64,000 nt of DNA from positions 124,001 through 188,000 of the forward strand of contig NZ_JANHDL010000001.1 of assembly GCF_024494655.1 (NCBI RefSeq), read 5' to 3'. Below the pieces are notes generated by a model, which was not told the origin of the DNA, searched no databases, and worked only from the letters and a program-made list of their open reading frames with translations. Position 1 is the first letter of the stretch. Each line of letters opens with the position of its first letter. This document shows positions 1-8,546 of this stretch, piece by piece. Both the position numbers and the translations under genes were made by a program. Source of the DNA: Halorubrum laminariae (GTDB lineage Archaea > Halobacteriota > Halobacteria > Halobacteriales > Haloferacaceae).

Positions 1-1
1 T

Positions 2-2143
2 CACCCGCATCTCCCGTTCGTGTTGTTCACCGGGAAGGGCTCCGAGACGATAGCGAGCGAGGCGCTCCGGGCCGGTGCGACCGACTACCTACAAAAGGAC
101 GCGGGCACGGAGCAGTACGAGTTGCTCGCGAACCGCGTCGCGAACGCCGTGCGGCAGGTCCGCGGCCGGCGAGCGGAACAGCGCCTCGTCGAGGTCGCGG
201 ACAACACCGATCAGCTCATCTTCGTCTTCGACACTGACTGGAGCGAGCTACTGTTCGTGAGCGCCGCCTACGAGGAGCTGTGGGGCCACCCGCGTTCGGA
301 GCTGCGAGACGATCCGACCGCGTTCCTCGACGACGTTCACCCCGACGACCGTGACCGCGTACGAGACGCGATGGATCGACTCACCGCCGGGGAGTCGGTC
401 AGACACACGTTTCGTGTTCGTCCCAACGAGGACACCCAGCGATGGATCGAGATCCGCGGTGAACCGATCCGCGACGACGCGGGAGAGGTCGTCCGAGTCG
501 CCGGGTTCGGCGTGGACGTGACTGACGCACAGCGACGACGACAGCGCAGAGAGCGCCAGCGGGAGACGCTGCTCCGGCTGGCAACCGATGAAGCGGTGGC
601 CGACGGCTCCTTCGAGACCGCGGTCCGAACGATCACGGAGGCAACCGCGAGGGTGCTCGACGTCGACCGCGTCAACGTCTGGTTGACCGAGCCGAAGGCG
701 GGTATCGACGGAACGGCGAACTCGGCTGCGTCCGACGAGTTCCTCTACTGCGTCGACGACTACGACCGGCAGACGGGCGAGCACGACGCGGGGGGCAGGC
801 TGCGAATCGACGACCATCCCACGTACATCGAGGCGCTCGAAACGAACCGCGCGATCGCTGTCGACGACGCCGCAAGCGACCCGCGAACGGCCGAGTTGGC
901 GGACGGCTACCTCGAGGCACACGGCGTCGGCGCGCTGCTCGACGGGACGCTTCGTTCCGGCGGCGACGTGATCGGAATGGTCTGCCACGAACACGTCGGC
1001 GGCACCCGCAAGTGGACCGACGACGAGGCCGAGTTCGCAAGCGACGTGGCAGAGGTCGTCCACCGTGCGGTTCGGAACCGCGAGCGCGCAGCGCGCGAAC
1101 GCGACCTCGAACGGTACGAAACGATCGTCCAGTCGCTCGCAGACGCGGTGTACACGCTGGACGATGAGGGACGGATCGACTTCGTCAACGACGCGTACGT
1201 GGACATGAAGGAGGCGAGCCGCGAGGAACTGATCGGGAGACCGATAGTCGACTTCGTCGACGACGAGGTGATCGACCGGACGACTGCGATGTACGAGTCG
1301 CTCGATGAGCGTGATCGGGACATCGCTCGGATCGAATACGACTTCCGGACGATAGACGGCGATCCGATTCCGGCTGAACTCCGGTTCACGTCGCTTCCGG
1401 GGTCGGACGACGGGGTCTCGCGCGTCGGCGTGATACGCGACATCTCCGATCGAAAGCAGAGAGAACGCGAACTCAAACGCCAGAATGAGCGGCTCGACGC
1501 GTTCGCGAGCGTCGTCTCTCACGACCTTCGGAATCCGCTCCGCGTAGCCGCCGGGAACATCGAGCTCGCGAGGGAGTCGTGTGACACCCCCGGGCTCGAC
1601 GACGCCGCGAACGCGCTCGACCGGATGGAGGCGCTCGTCGACGACCTCCTCACGGTAGCGCGCGAGGGGAAGCCGGTCGAAGATCCGGACACGGTCGAGA
1701 TCGGAGATGTGGCGACAGCATCGTGGCGGACGGTCGAGACGGATGACACGACGCTTTCGGTCGAGATCGACGCGAGCATCCGTGCCGATGAGAGCCGGCT
1801 TCGACAGCTGTTCGAGAACCTCTTTCGGAACGCGATGGAACACGGTCCCGATTCCGATGGAGTGGACTCCGACGGGCCGCCCCTGTCCGTCACCATCGGC
1901 CCGCTCGCAGATGGAACGGGGTTCTACGTCGAAGACGACGGTGTCGGGATCCCCGTCGACGAGAGAGACGACGTGTTCGAGGGCGGCTACTCCACCGACC
2001 CCGACGGAACCGGGTTCGGCCTCACGATCGCGCGGGAGGTGGCCGAAGCGCACGGCTGGTCGATCGACGCGACGGCGGGAGAGACGGGCGGAGCGCGTTT
2101 CGAGATCACGGGCGTGTCGGGTATCGCCGGCGACGGAGAGTGA
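2..2143 (+). CDS. Sensor histidine kinase with receiver-PAS-GAF-PAS-HisKA-HATPase architecture (5' end outside window)
   Basis: The reading frame is open from base 2, so the gene begins upstream of the window; a GTG at 20 lies inside the receiver domain and is not the real start. The first ~45 residues look like the end of a response-regulator receiver (LFTGKGSE then TDYLQKD, containing its conserved Lys). A PAS domain (about residues 60-175 counted from base 20), a GAF domain (185-350) and a second PAS domain (365-480) follow. The kinase core has the H-box SHDLRNP near residue 500, an N-box (ENLFRNAMEHG), and ATP-lid glycines (DDGVGIP, TGFGL). It is a cytosolic hybrid kinase, a common haloarchaeal type, probably autophosphorylating in response to redox, light or ligand input. 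No partner regulator is visible and the signal is unknown. Confidence 0.9.
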   Translation, partial: HPHLPFVLFTGKGSETIASEALRAGATDYLQKDAGTEQYELLANRVANAVRQVRGRRAEQRLVEVADNTDQLIFVFDTDWSELLFVSAAYEELWGHPRSELRDDPTAFLDDVHPDDRDRVRDAMDRLTAGESVRHTFRVRPNEDTQRWIEIRGEPIRDDAGEVVRVAGFGVDVTDAQRRRQRRERQRETLLRLATDEAVADGSFETAVRTITEATARVLDVDRVNVWLTEPKAGIDGTANSAASDEFLYCVDDYDRQTGEHDAGGRLRIDDHPTYIEALETNRAIAVDDAASDPRTAELADGYLEAHGVGALLDGTLRSGGDVIGMVCHEHVGGTRKWTDDEAEFASDVAEVVHRAVRNRERAARERDLERYETIVQSLADAVYTLDDEGRIDFVNDAYVDMKEASREELIGRPIVDFVDDEVIDRTTAMYESLDERDRDIARIEYDFRTIDGDPIPAELRFTSLPGSDDGVSRVGVIRDISDRKQRERELKRQNERLDAFASVVSHDLRNPLRVAAGNIELARESCDTPGLDDAANALDRMEALVDDLLTVAREGKPVEDPDTVEIGDVATASWRTVETDDTTLSVEIDASIRADESRLRQLFENLFRNAMEHGPDSDGVDSDGPPLSVTIGPLADGTGFYVEDDGVGIPVDERDDVFEGGYSTDPDGTGFGLTIAREVAEAHGWSIDATAGETGGARFEITGVSGIAGDGE

Positions 2144-2193
2144 CGGTGACAGAGGGTGGCGGCAACAAAGCGTGACGGCGACCGCGGACCGGC

Positions 2194-3510
2194 TCAGTCG
2201 TCGGCGACGACCGCCGAGTCGTCGTGGGCGACGAAGCCGTCGTCGGTCGCGCGCTCGGCGACGTGGGGCTGGAAGACCCACGCGGTCAACAGGACGATCG
2301 GGATCATCGAGATGGCCACGATCGAGTAGCCGAGATGGAGATTGGCGAGGAACGGCGCGGAGTATACGAGCGGATAGACGATGCCGCCGACGGTGCCGAC
2401 CCCGCCGACGACGCCCGCGACGGCCCCGGAGCTGTTGGGGAACATCGCCGGCACCTGCGCGAATATCGCGCCCTCGGCGAACGCACAGCCCATGCCGACG
2501 AGGAACCCGGTGCCGACCGCGAGCAGCACCTGACCGCTCAGTCCCGCGAGCGTCATCGCGAACATCATTAAGACGACGAAACACAGCGAGACGAACGTCC
2601 ACTGCTCGCGGTACCGACCCTGAAACACGGGCAGGATGTTCCGCTCGGCGCGCGCCAGTCGGTCGCTCACGTAGCCGCCGATCGGCCGCAGTAGGCCGGC
2701 CGCGATCGAGAACGTCGCGGCGAACGTCGCCGCGAGCGTGAGGTTCTGCGTGTTGAACCCTTCCCGGTAGTAGGTCGCGAGCCAGCCGTTCATCGACAGT
2801 TCGAGGCCGAACGTCATCACGTACGCCAACGCGAGCACGACCGTCCCGTACCGGGTCGCAGTGTAGATCCAGTCTGTGAAGCTCGCGTTGTCCGCGGTGG
2901 CCTGACGCTTCTCCTCGTCTTTGGCCGCCTCGCCGAACACGAAGTAGACGACCGCGAGGAGGATCGAGACGACGCCCGTGTAGAAGAAGGCCGCCCGCCA
3001 GCTCGTCTCGAAGAGCGGGCCGCTCCAGTCGGCCGTGAAGACCCGCGGGAGGATGAGCGCGCCGCCGGCCGCTCCGGCGTTGCCGATCCCGGCGTAGACG
3101 CCCTCTGCGGTGCCGAGTTCCTCCTCTTCGAACCACTCGGAGACGTGTTGGATGCCGATGACGAACGTGATCCCCGCCGTCGCGACGATCAGCCGCGTGC
3201 CGAAGAAGACGGCGTACGACTCGGCGACCGCGCTCCACATCGAGAACACGCCGACGTACGCGAGGACGATGGCGAAGATGGTCGGCGCGCCGAACTTATC
3301 GGAGAGCCACCCCGTCAGGATTCGCCCGAACGGCGCGAGCCAGATCGCCGCGCTCGCGAGTAGGCCGATCTCGGCCACCGACAGTCCGAACTCCTCGGCC
3401 ATCGGCCCGGTGAAGGGCGCGAACGAGAACCAGATCAGAAACGAGAAGTTGAATCCGATCGTCGCGAGCAGCAGCGTCCGGTACTTCGTCATCTTGATCG
3501 GGCTCTTCAT
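2194..3510 (-). CDS. narK: Nitrate/nitrite MFS transporter, NarK/NNP family
   Basis: The product is a 438-residue, 12-helix major facilitator. Two glycine-rich segments typical of the nitrate/nitrite porter family are visible ([16 protein letters not shown] in the first half, [14 protein letters not shown] in the second). It should bring in nitrate or export nitrite across the cytoplasmic membrane. I chose the ATG at 3510 because a GGAGGGGG ribosome-binding site lies about 8 nt upstream and the protein then starts directly before helix 1; the longer frame to 3720 adds low-complexity sequence from an AT-rich non-coding region. It lies downstream of, and on the same strand as, a nitrate reductase gene, about 500 bp away, so it probably has its own promoter while belonging to the same nitrate assimilation locus. 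Confidence 0.92.
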   Translation of the reverse strand: MKSPIKMTKYRTLLLATIGFNFSFLIWFSFAPFTGPMAEEFGLSVAEIGLLASAAIWLAPFGRILTGWLSDKFGAPTIFAIVLAYVGVFSMWSAVAESYAVFFGTRLIVATAGITFVIGIQHVSEWFEEEELGTAEGVYAGIGNAGAAGGALILPRVFTADWSGPLFETSWRAAFFYTGVVSILLAVVYFVFGEAAKDEEKRQATADNASFTDWIYTATRYGTVVLALAYVMTFGLELSMNGWLATYYREGFNTQNLTLAATFAATFSIAAGLLRPIGGYVSDRLARAERNILPVFQGRYREQWTFVSLCFVVLMMFAMTLAGLSGQVLLAVGTGFLVGMGCAFAEGAIFAQVPAMFPNSSGAVAGVVGGVGTVGGIVYPLVYSAPFLANLHLGYSIVAISMIPIVLLTAWVFQPHVAERATDDGFVAHDDSAVVADD

Positions 3511-4018
3511 GCGGCCACCCCCTCCGCGAGTGAGCGCTCGGCCGCCTGCGCCGCCGAAGTGAAACGCCCGTCGACGGAACCGACCGGAAGACGACGGATC
3601 GAACACCGATCTGCGGTCTCGATACCCGAACACCACACGCCACCGCACCAAATTCTTCTGATTTTGTGGTTTTTCACGTATATCCGATGTATGTGCATGG
3701 TTGAAAAGGCGTTCGCTCAACGAATAACCACCTCAGATGGTGTAAGATACAATATAGCGAAAAAGTGGTTTGGTCGATAATAATTCCACACTATTCAAAA
3801 AGAAATTAAATATCGTTTAGTATTCTGCTCTGTAATTAGAATTCCGGACAAATATATCGTTGTTTATCGTACATTATATACCTATATCAGTTCAAACTCC
3901 GTCTAACGCGAGTATCGAGACGGGCGTCACTGGAGGCGAAAAGAATCGCACGCGTTGGGCGAATAACGGCGAGAAGGCGGGCTGTGTCGCCCGACCGGCA
4001 TCGAAGAAAGCGAACGCG
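3511..4018 (-). promoter_or_regulatory. AT-rich intergenic region upstream of narK
   Basis: This 508-bp stretch has no credible gene. About 3640-3900 is strikingly AT-rich compared with the GC-rich neighbours and holds many candidate TATA-like stretches on the minus strand. It separates nasA (ending at 4019) from narK (starting at 3510), so it most likely carries the narK promoter and the nasA 3' end. I could not assign one TATA element or operator with confidence. Confidence 0.5.
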
Positions 4019-6121
4019 TTACCCGGAGACGACGAGTCCGTCGGGGTCCGTCCGCGCGCGCTCCGGGGCGTGAAGCGCGACGGCACACTGCTTAAGGTTC
4101 GGTTCGGCGGAGTCGGGATCGACGGCCGACAGCGTCAGTTCGTTGGCGGCCGCGTTGTGGATCGGCAGCCAGATCACGCCGGGCGGCACGCCGTCGTTGG
4201 GCGCGACCGCGACCGTGACCGTCGCCCGCCGAGACTGGATGACGGTCTTACCGCGATCGAACGCGGAGAGGTGCTCCGCGATTGTCTCGGGATGTACCCG
4301 TGCGGTCGGGAGCCCGCCCTCGTCCTCGCGGGTCCGCACGCCCGTGTTGTACACGCCGTCCGTGCGGCCGGTCGTGAGCGTGAGCGGGTACTCGTCGTCG
4401 ATCGGCTCCGGAACGCGGCTGTGCGTCGCCGTCGAGAACCGCGCCCGACCGGACTCGGTTTCGAACGACCACTCCCCGTCGTCGTAGTACCGGTAGCCGC
4501 CTTGGCTTTCGGCGTCGCGCGCGGGCCAGCGGACGGCCAGCTCCGACGCCAGCCGGTCGTACGAGATCCCCGAAATATCTGCCGTCGTGCCGGCGGTCAG
4601 CCCCCGCATCTCGTCGAAGATCGCCTCCGGGTCCAGCGGCGGCTCGTCGAACAGGTCGGGGTGGATCCGGTTGCCGATCGCGGCGATGATGTCGACATCC
4701 TGACGAACCGCCTCCGGCGGGTCGGTCGCCGCGGTGATCCGGGAGACGCGGCGTTCCATGTTGATGGCGGTTCCCTCGGATTCGCCCCACGTCGCCGCCG
4801 GTAACACCACGTCGGCGCAGTCGACCGTGTCCGATCGGAACGCGTCCTGCACGACGAGGAACGTGTCGTCGAGCGCGTTTCTGACGTGACCGGCGTCCGG
4901 CATCCCGGCGACCGGGTTCGTCGCGACCGTCCAGCAGACATCGATGTTGTCGCGGGCGAGCTCGTCGACGATGCGCACGAATCCCGGTCCGGGCGATTCC
5001 GGAATCCGACTCAGCGGCACGTCCCACAGATCCGTGACGGCCCGCCGGTTGTCGGGGTCGGAGAACTCGCGGCGTCCGGGCCAGGTCCCCTTCGAGGCGC
5101 ACACCCGATTTCCCATCGAGTTGGCCTGGCCGGTGAGCGAGAAGGGGCCGGTTCCCGGGCCCATGTTCCCCGTCGCGAGACACAGGTCGATCAGCGCTCG
5201 GGCAGTTCCGGTTCCCTGAATGCTCTGGTTGACGCCCATTCCCCAGTAGACGATCGTGTCGGCGTCGAACGCCGCGGCGATGTCGCGGACGCGTTCGACG
5301 GGGACGCCGGCAGTCTCGGCGGCCGTCTCGGCGTCCGGGAGCGACTCGACGGTCCGGTCGAAGCCGTCAGTGTGGGCCTCGACGAACGCCTCGTCGACGC
5401 CGCCAGACGCGACGACCTCCGCGAGGACAGCGCGCGCGAGCGCCAAGTCCGTTCCCGGGTCTGGCCGGACGTGAACGTCGGCGTCCGCGGCCGTCTTGGT
5501 CTCGACGGGATCGACGACGACGAGCTCGCCGTCGTCGTCGGCAGCGCTGTTCGCGATCCAGCGGTAGAGAACGGGATGTGCGACGGCCGGGTTCGCGCCC
5601 CACACCACGTGCGTGTCCGCTCGCGGCACGTCGTCGTAGGTCGGCGGCGGAGCGTCGCTTCCGAACGACTGATAGTACGCCGCGACGGCGCTCGCCATAC
5701 AGAGGGTGGTGTTCGCGTCGTAGTGGCGCGTCCCGAACGCGCCGCGGGCGACCTTCCCGAGCGCATAGGCCGCCTCGTTCGTCTGCTGGCCGCTTCCCAA
5801 CACCGCGACGTTGTCGGAGCTCTGTCGGAGCGCCTCGACGAGTCGAGTGGTGACGACGCCGAGCGCGGTGTCCCAGTCGGTCGGGCGCAGTTCTCCGCCG
5901 CGCCGGATCAGCGGCTCGGTCAGTCGTGCGGCGTCCGGGGCAACCGTCTCTCGAACGCCGCGTTGACACTTGAGTCCGGCACTCGTGGGGTGGTCGGGGT
6001 TCCCGCAGACGTCTATCGCGCCGCGCGTTTCCGTCGTGTCCGTCCGCTCGTCCGCACCGGTCTGAAGGTATCCGCAGCCGACCGCACACCGCATACAGGT
6101 GGTGGGTTTCCAATCAGTCAT
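4019..6121 (-). CDS. nasA: Molybdopterin nitrate reductase, NasA family (paralog 1)
   Basis: This 700-residue protein has the N-terminal 4Fe-4S motif of bis-MGD oxidoreductases (TCMRCAVGCGY, with the fourth Cys in GLKCQRG), the molybdopterin core (GSGQQTNEAAYALGK, ANTTLCMAS, VVWGANPAVAHP, GNMGPGTGPFSLTGQANSMG) and a C-terminal MGD-binding domain (LPIHNAAANELTL). It should reduce nitrate to nitrite in the cytoplasm with electrons from ferredoxin. There is no Tat signal, fitting an assimilatory enzyme. It points away from nirA and lies upstream of narK. A second, clearly similar gene lies at 8543-10696 on the other strand. The alternative is a formate dehydrogenase-like enzyme of the same family, but the narK/nirA context favours nitrate. 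Confidence 0.85.
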   Translation of the reverse strand: MTDWKPTTCMRCAVGCGYLQTGADERTDTTETRGAIDVCGNPDHPTSAGLKCQRGVRETVAPDAARLTEPLIRRGGELRPTDWDTALGVVTTRLVEALRQSSDNVAVLGSGQQTNEAAYALGKVARGAFGTRHYDANTTLCMASAVAAYYQSFGSDAPPPTYDDVPRADTHVVWGANPAVAHPVLYRWIANSAADDDGELVVVDPVETKTAADADVHVRPDPGTDLALARAVLAEVVASGGVDEAFVEAHTDGFDRTVESLPDAETAAETAGVPVERVRDIAAAFDADTIVYWGMGVNQSIQGTGTARALIDLCLATGNMGPGTGPFSLTGQANSMGNRVCASKGTWPGRREFSDPDNRRAVTDLWDVPLSRIPESPGPGFVRIVDELARDNIDVCWTVATNPVAGMPDAGHVRNALDDTFLVVQDAFRSDTVDCADVVLPAATWGESEGTAINMERRVSRITAATDPPEAVRQDVDIIAAIGNRIHPDLFDEPPLDPEAIFDEMRGLTAGTTADISGISYDRLASELAVRWPARDAESQGGYRYYDDGEWSFETESGRARFSTATHSRVPEPIDDEYPLTLTTGRTDGVYNTGVRTREDEGGLPTARVHPETIAEHLSAFDRGKTVIQSRRATVTVAVAPNDGVPPGVIWLPIHNAAANELTLSAVDPDSAEPNLKQCAVALHAPERARTDPDGLVVSG

Positions 6122-6640
6122 CCGTCACTCTCGGAGTCGTTCCGCGATCGTTCAGTTTCGTAGCTGTCTGTTCACACATCGTCGATATCGCTGTTCAGAT
6201 GTCCGATTACGTTCGCAATAGATAACTGTTTTTGTAATCAAAAACCAAGTAAATGGCACAGTTCGTGAGAACGCCGATATCGACGATGTCAGCAAGCGAG
6301 ACGCCGATGTGACGGGTGCCACGGGACCGATCAACGGACGGCCGTCCGTGATCGAGACACCCGATCGTTCGTGAACGAAGGTGATGAATTCCGGATCGCG
6401 GTTGTCAATCTATGACTTCCATCGGAGAGAAGTGCCGGGGAGAAAAATTCTCATTTTTCATATTGAAATTATTCGTGGCTCGAAGTAGAGATATCCGTCC
6501 GTCTGATTCGAGACACGAATTTTTGATTTTTTAAACGGATAGTGTTTTATGCAACGATACAAACTGTGAGTCGTACAAATGAATCAGACGACCACTATAT
6601 CGGCCGTAGACTGTCCGTTTGGGGAATCAAGTGACAACTG
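6122..6640. promoter_or_regulatory. Divergent promoter region between the nasA paralog and nirA
   Basis: These 519 bp separate two head-to-head nitrogen genes and hold no convincing gene. The half next to nirA (about 6440-6560) is very AT-rich, including a T-run near 6520-6532 and TTTTAT at 6545-6550. This is where promoter elements for the nirA operon should lie; the other half should serve nasA. Expression is probably controlled by ammonium or nitrate, as in other haloarchaeal nas loci (inferred from context; no operator was identified). Confidence 0.5.
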
Positions 6641-8416
6641 ATGGCGAACAAGAAGGAAACGTGGAAAGAGGGGATGTACGGCGACGAGGTTCGCGAGAAG
6701 ATACTCGAGTTCGCAGAGGAGGGGTGGGACTCGATACCGGAGGACGAACGCGACATGTGGTTCTCGCGGTTCAAGTTCTGGGGCGTGTTCCACCAGCGCT
6801 CCGGACAGGAGAGTTACTTCATGATGCGGCTCGCGAACACCAACGGCGTGCTCGAACCCGGGCAGCTGCGCGCGATCGGCGAAGTCGCTCGGGAGTACGC
6901 GGCGGGTCCGGTCGCGAACCCGGAGTTCGGAGACGCCTGGATCGACCTGACGACGCGACAGTCGGTCCAGCTCCACTGGCTGAAGCTGGAGGACATCCCC
7001 GAGATCTGGGAGAAGCTGGAGTCCGTCGGCGTCACGTCCCGGTCCGCGGGCGGCGACACGATGCGGAACATATCCGGGTGTCCGGTTGCCGGGCGGGATA
7101 AACGCGAGTTCGTCGACTCCCAGTCGGTGCTCGACGAGATCAAGACGAAGCTCCGCGACGACGACGACCTCGCGAACATGCCCCGGAAGTTCAACATCAG
7201 CGTCACCGGCTGTCGGGAGGGGTGCGCGCAGGACTCGATCAACGGGATCGGCCTCGAACCCGCCGAGAAGACGGTGGCCGGCGAGCAGGTGCGCGGCTTC
7301 AACGTCCGCGTCGGCGGCGGGCTGGGCGGCCGCGAGCCGCGCCGGGCGCGGAGCCTCGACGTCTTCGTCGAGCCCGACAACGCCTACGACGTGGTCCGCG
7401 GATTCGTCGAGCTCTACTTCGAGCACGGCAACCGCGAGAACCGACAGAAGAACCGGAGCCGCTTCTTCGTCGACGAGCGGGGGGCAGAAGAGATTCGCGA
7501 GCTCCTCCAAAAGAAGTACGTCGACTTCGAGCTTCGGACGGCGGGAGAAGATCTGCGCGAGGAGTACACCTACAACGCCGGGAAATCCTCCGATGCGGGC
7601 AAACACGATCACGTCGGCGTTCACGAGCAGAAAGACGGCGACTACTACGTCGGACTCTCGGTGCCAATCGGGCGGCTGACAGCCGAGGAGACGATCGAGT
7701 TGGCTGACCTCGCCGACGAGCACGGCTCCGGCGCGGTGCGGCTCACCCGCCGGCAGAACCCCCTGATTATGGACGTTCCCGAGGGAGAACTCGACGCACT
7801 GTTGGACGCCGACCTGCTCGACACGCACAGCCCGGACCCGAGCGTGTTCACCCGTGGGGCGATGGCGTGTACGGGCACGGAGTTCTGCTCGCTGGCGCTG
7901 ACGGAGACGAAAGCGCGGATGGCTGCGACGCTCCGGTGGCTGCGAGAAAACGTCACCTTGCCGGACGACGTGGAACAGATCAAGATGCACTACTCCGGCT
8001 GCACGGCCGACTGCGGACAGGCCATGACCGCCGACATCGGCTTCCAAGGGATGCGGGCGCGCAAGGACGGCCGGATGGTCGAGGCGCTCGATGTGGGGGT
8101 CGGCGGCGGCGTCGGCCCCGAGCCGTCGTTCGTCGAGTGGGTCCGCCAGCGCGTCCCGGCCGACGAGGTTCCCGGGCTGTTGAAGAACCTGCTCGAAGGG
8201 TTCGCGGCCGGCCGCGAGTCGGGCCAAACGTTCAGGCAGTGGGTCGAGGCGACCGGGACGGAGGCGATCATCGAACTTGCCGAGCCCGAGGAGACCGACT
8301 ACGAGGATCCGTGCCTGCACGACGCCAAGCAGTCGTGGTACCCGTTCGCTGACGGGGAGGGACCCGCACCGACTGCCGCCGACGGAACCCCGATCGCGAC
8401 GGAGAGCGATGACTGA
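6641..8416 (+). CDS. nirA: Ferredoxin-dependent nitrite reductase (siroheme/4Fe-4S)
   Basis: The 591-residue product shows the two-fold repeat of the nitrite/sulfite reductase family: an N-terminal ferredoxin-like half, the first siroheme domain (ISGCPVAGRD, VTGCREGCAQDSINGIGL), a second ferredoxin-like half, and the cluster-ligand pairs ACTGTEFC and YSGCTADCGQ, whose four Cys hold the 4Fe-4S cluster bridged to siroheme. It reduces nitrite to ammonium in the cytoplasm. The acidic ends are typical of halophiles. It is the first gene of an operon with a 45-residue ORF and nasA. Sulfite reductase is the family alternative, but the neighbouring nitrate reductases and NarK favour nitrite. It corresponds to nasD in Haloferax mediterranei naming. 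Confidence 0.93.
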   Translation: MANKKETWKEGMYGDEVREKILEFAEEGWDSIPEDERDMWFSRFKFWGVFHQRSGQESYFMMRLANTNGVLEPGQLRAIGEVAREYAAGPVANPEFGDAWIDLTTRQSVQLHWLKLEDIPEIWEKLESVGVTSRSAGGDTMRNISGCPVAGRDKREFVDSQSVLDEIKTKLRDDDDLANMPRKFNISVTGCREGCAQDSINGIGLEPAEKTVAGEQVRGFNVRVGGGLGGREPRRARSLDVFVEPDNAYDVVRGFVELYFEHGNRENRQKNRSRFFVDERGAEEIRELLQKKYVDFELRTAGEDLREEYTYNAGKSSDAGKHDHVGVHEQKDGDYYVGLSVPIGRLTAEETIELADLADEHGSGAVRLTRRQNPLIMDVPEGELDALLDADLLDTHSPDPSVFTRGAMACTGTEFCSLALTETKARMAATLRWLRENVTLPDDVEQIKMHYSGCTADCGQAMTADIGFQGMRARKDGRMVEALDVGVGGGVGPEPSFVEWVRQRVPADEVPGLLKNLLEGFAAGRESGQTFRQWVEATGTEAIIELAEPEETDYEDPCLHDAKQSWYPFADGEGPAPTAADGTPIATESDD

Positions 8417-8546
8417 CGTGGACGCCGAGCGCGACGGAGCGCCGGCGCGCGGGACGGAGCCGGTCCCGGCGGCGTCGATGGACGTGGCCCCGGAGCTGTT
8501 CCCCGCGACGATCGTCCGGAACGACGCCGGAGGGGGCGACGCGTGA
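8409..8546 (+). CDS. Small acidic protein coupled between nirA and nasA
   Basis: This 45-residue ORF starts with an ATG inside the last codons of nirA (8 bp overlap), and its TGA overlaps the GTG start of nasA in the tetranucleotide GTGA at 8543-8546. The product is acidic, with a short hydrophobic core (SMDVAPELFPATIV) and no cysteines. Placement and overlaps argue for real translation and coupling of nirA to nasA. I do not recognise the family. It could be an assembly or partner peptide of the reductases, or simply a translational bridge. Confidence 0.6.
   Translation: MTDVDAERDGAPARGTEPVPAASMDVAPELFPATIVRNDAGGGDA

Noticed and set aside
248..3238. Very long minus-strand open frame of 996 codons opposite the sensor kinase and narK
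   Set aside because: Its product is Arg/Val-rich low-complexity sequence without domains, typical of the antisense of GC-rich genes; both kinase and narK have clear domains.
6152..6334. 60-codon minus-strand frame in the nasA-nirA gap
   Set aside because: Sits in non-coding promoter DNA, lacks acidic composition and any upstream start signals.
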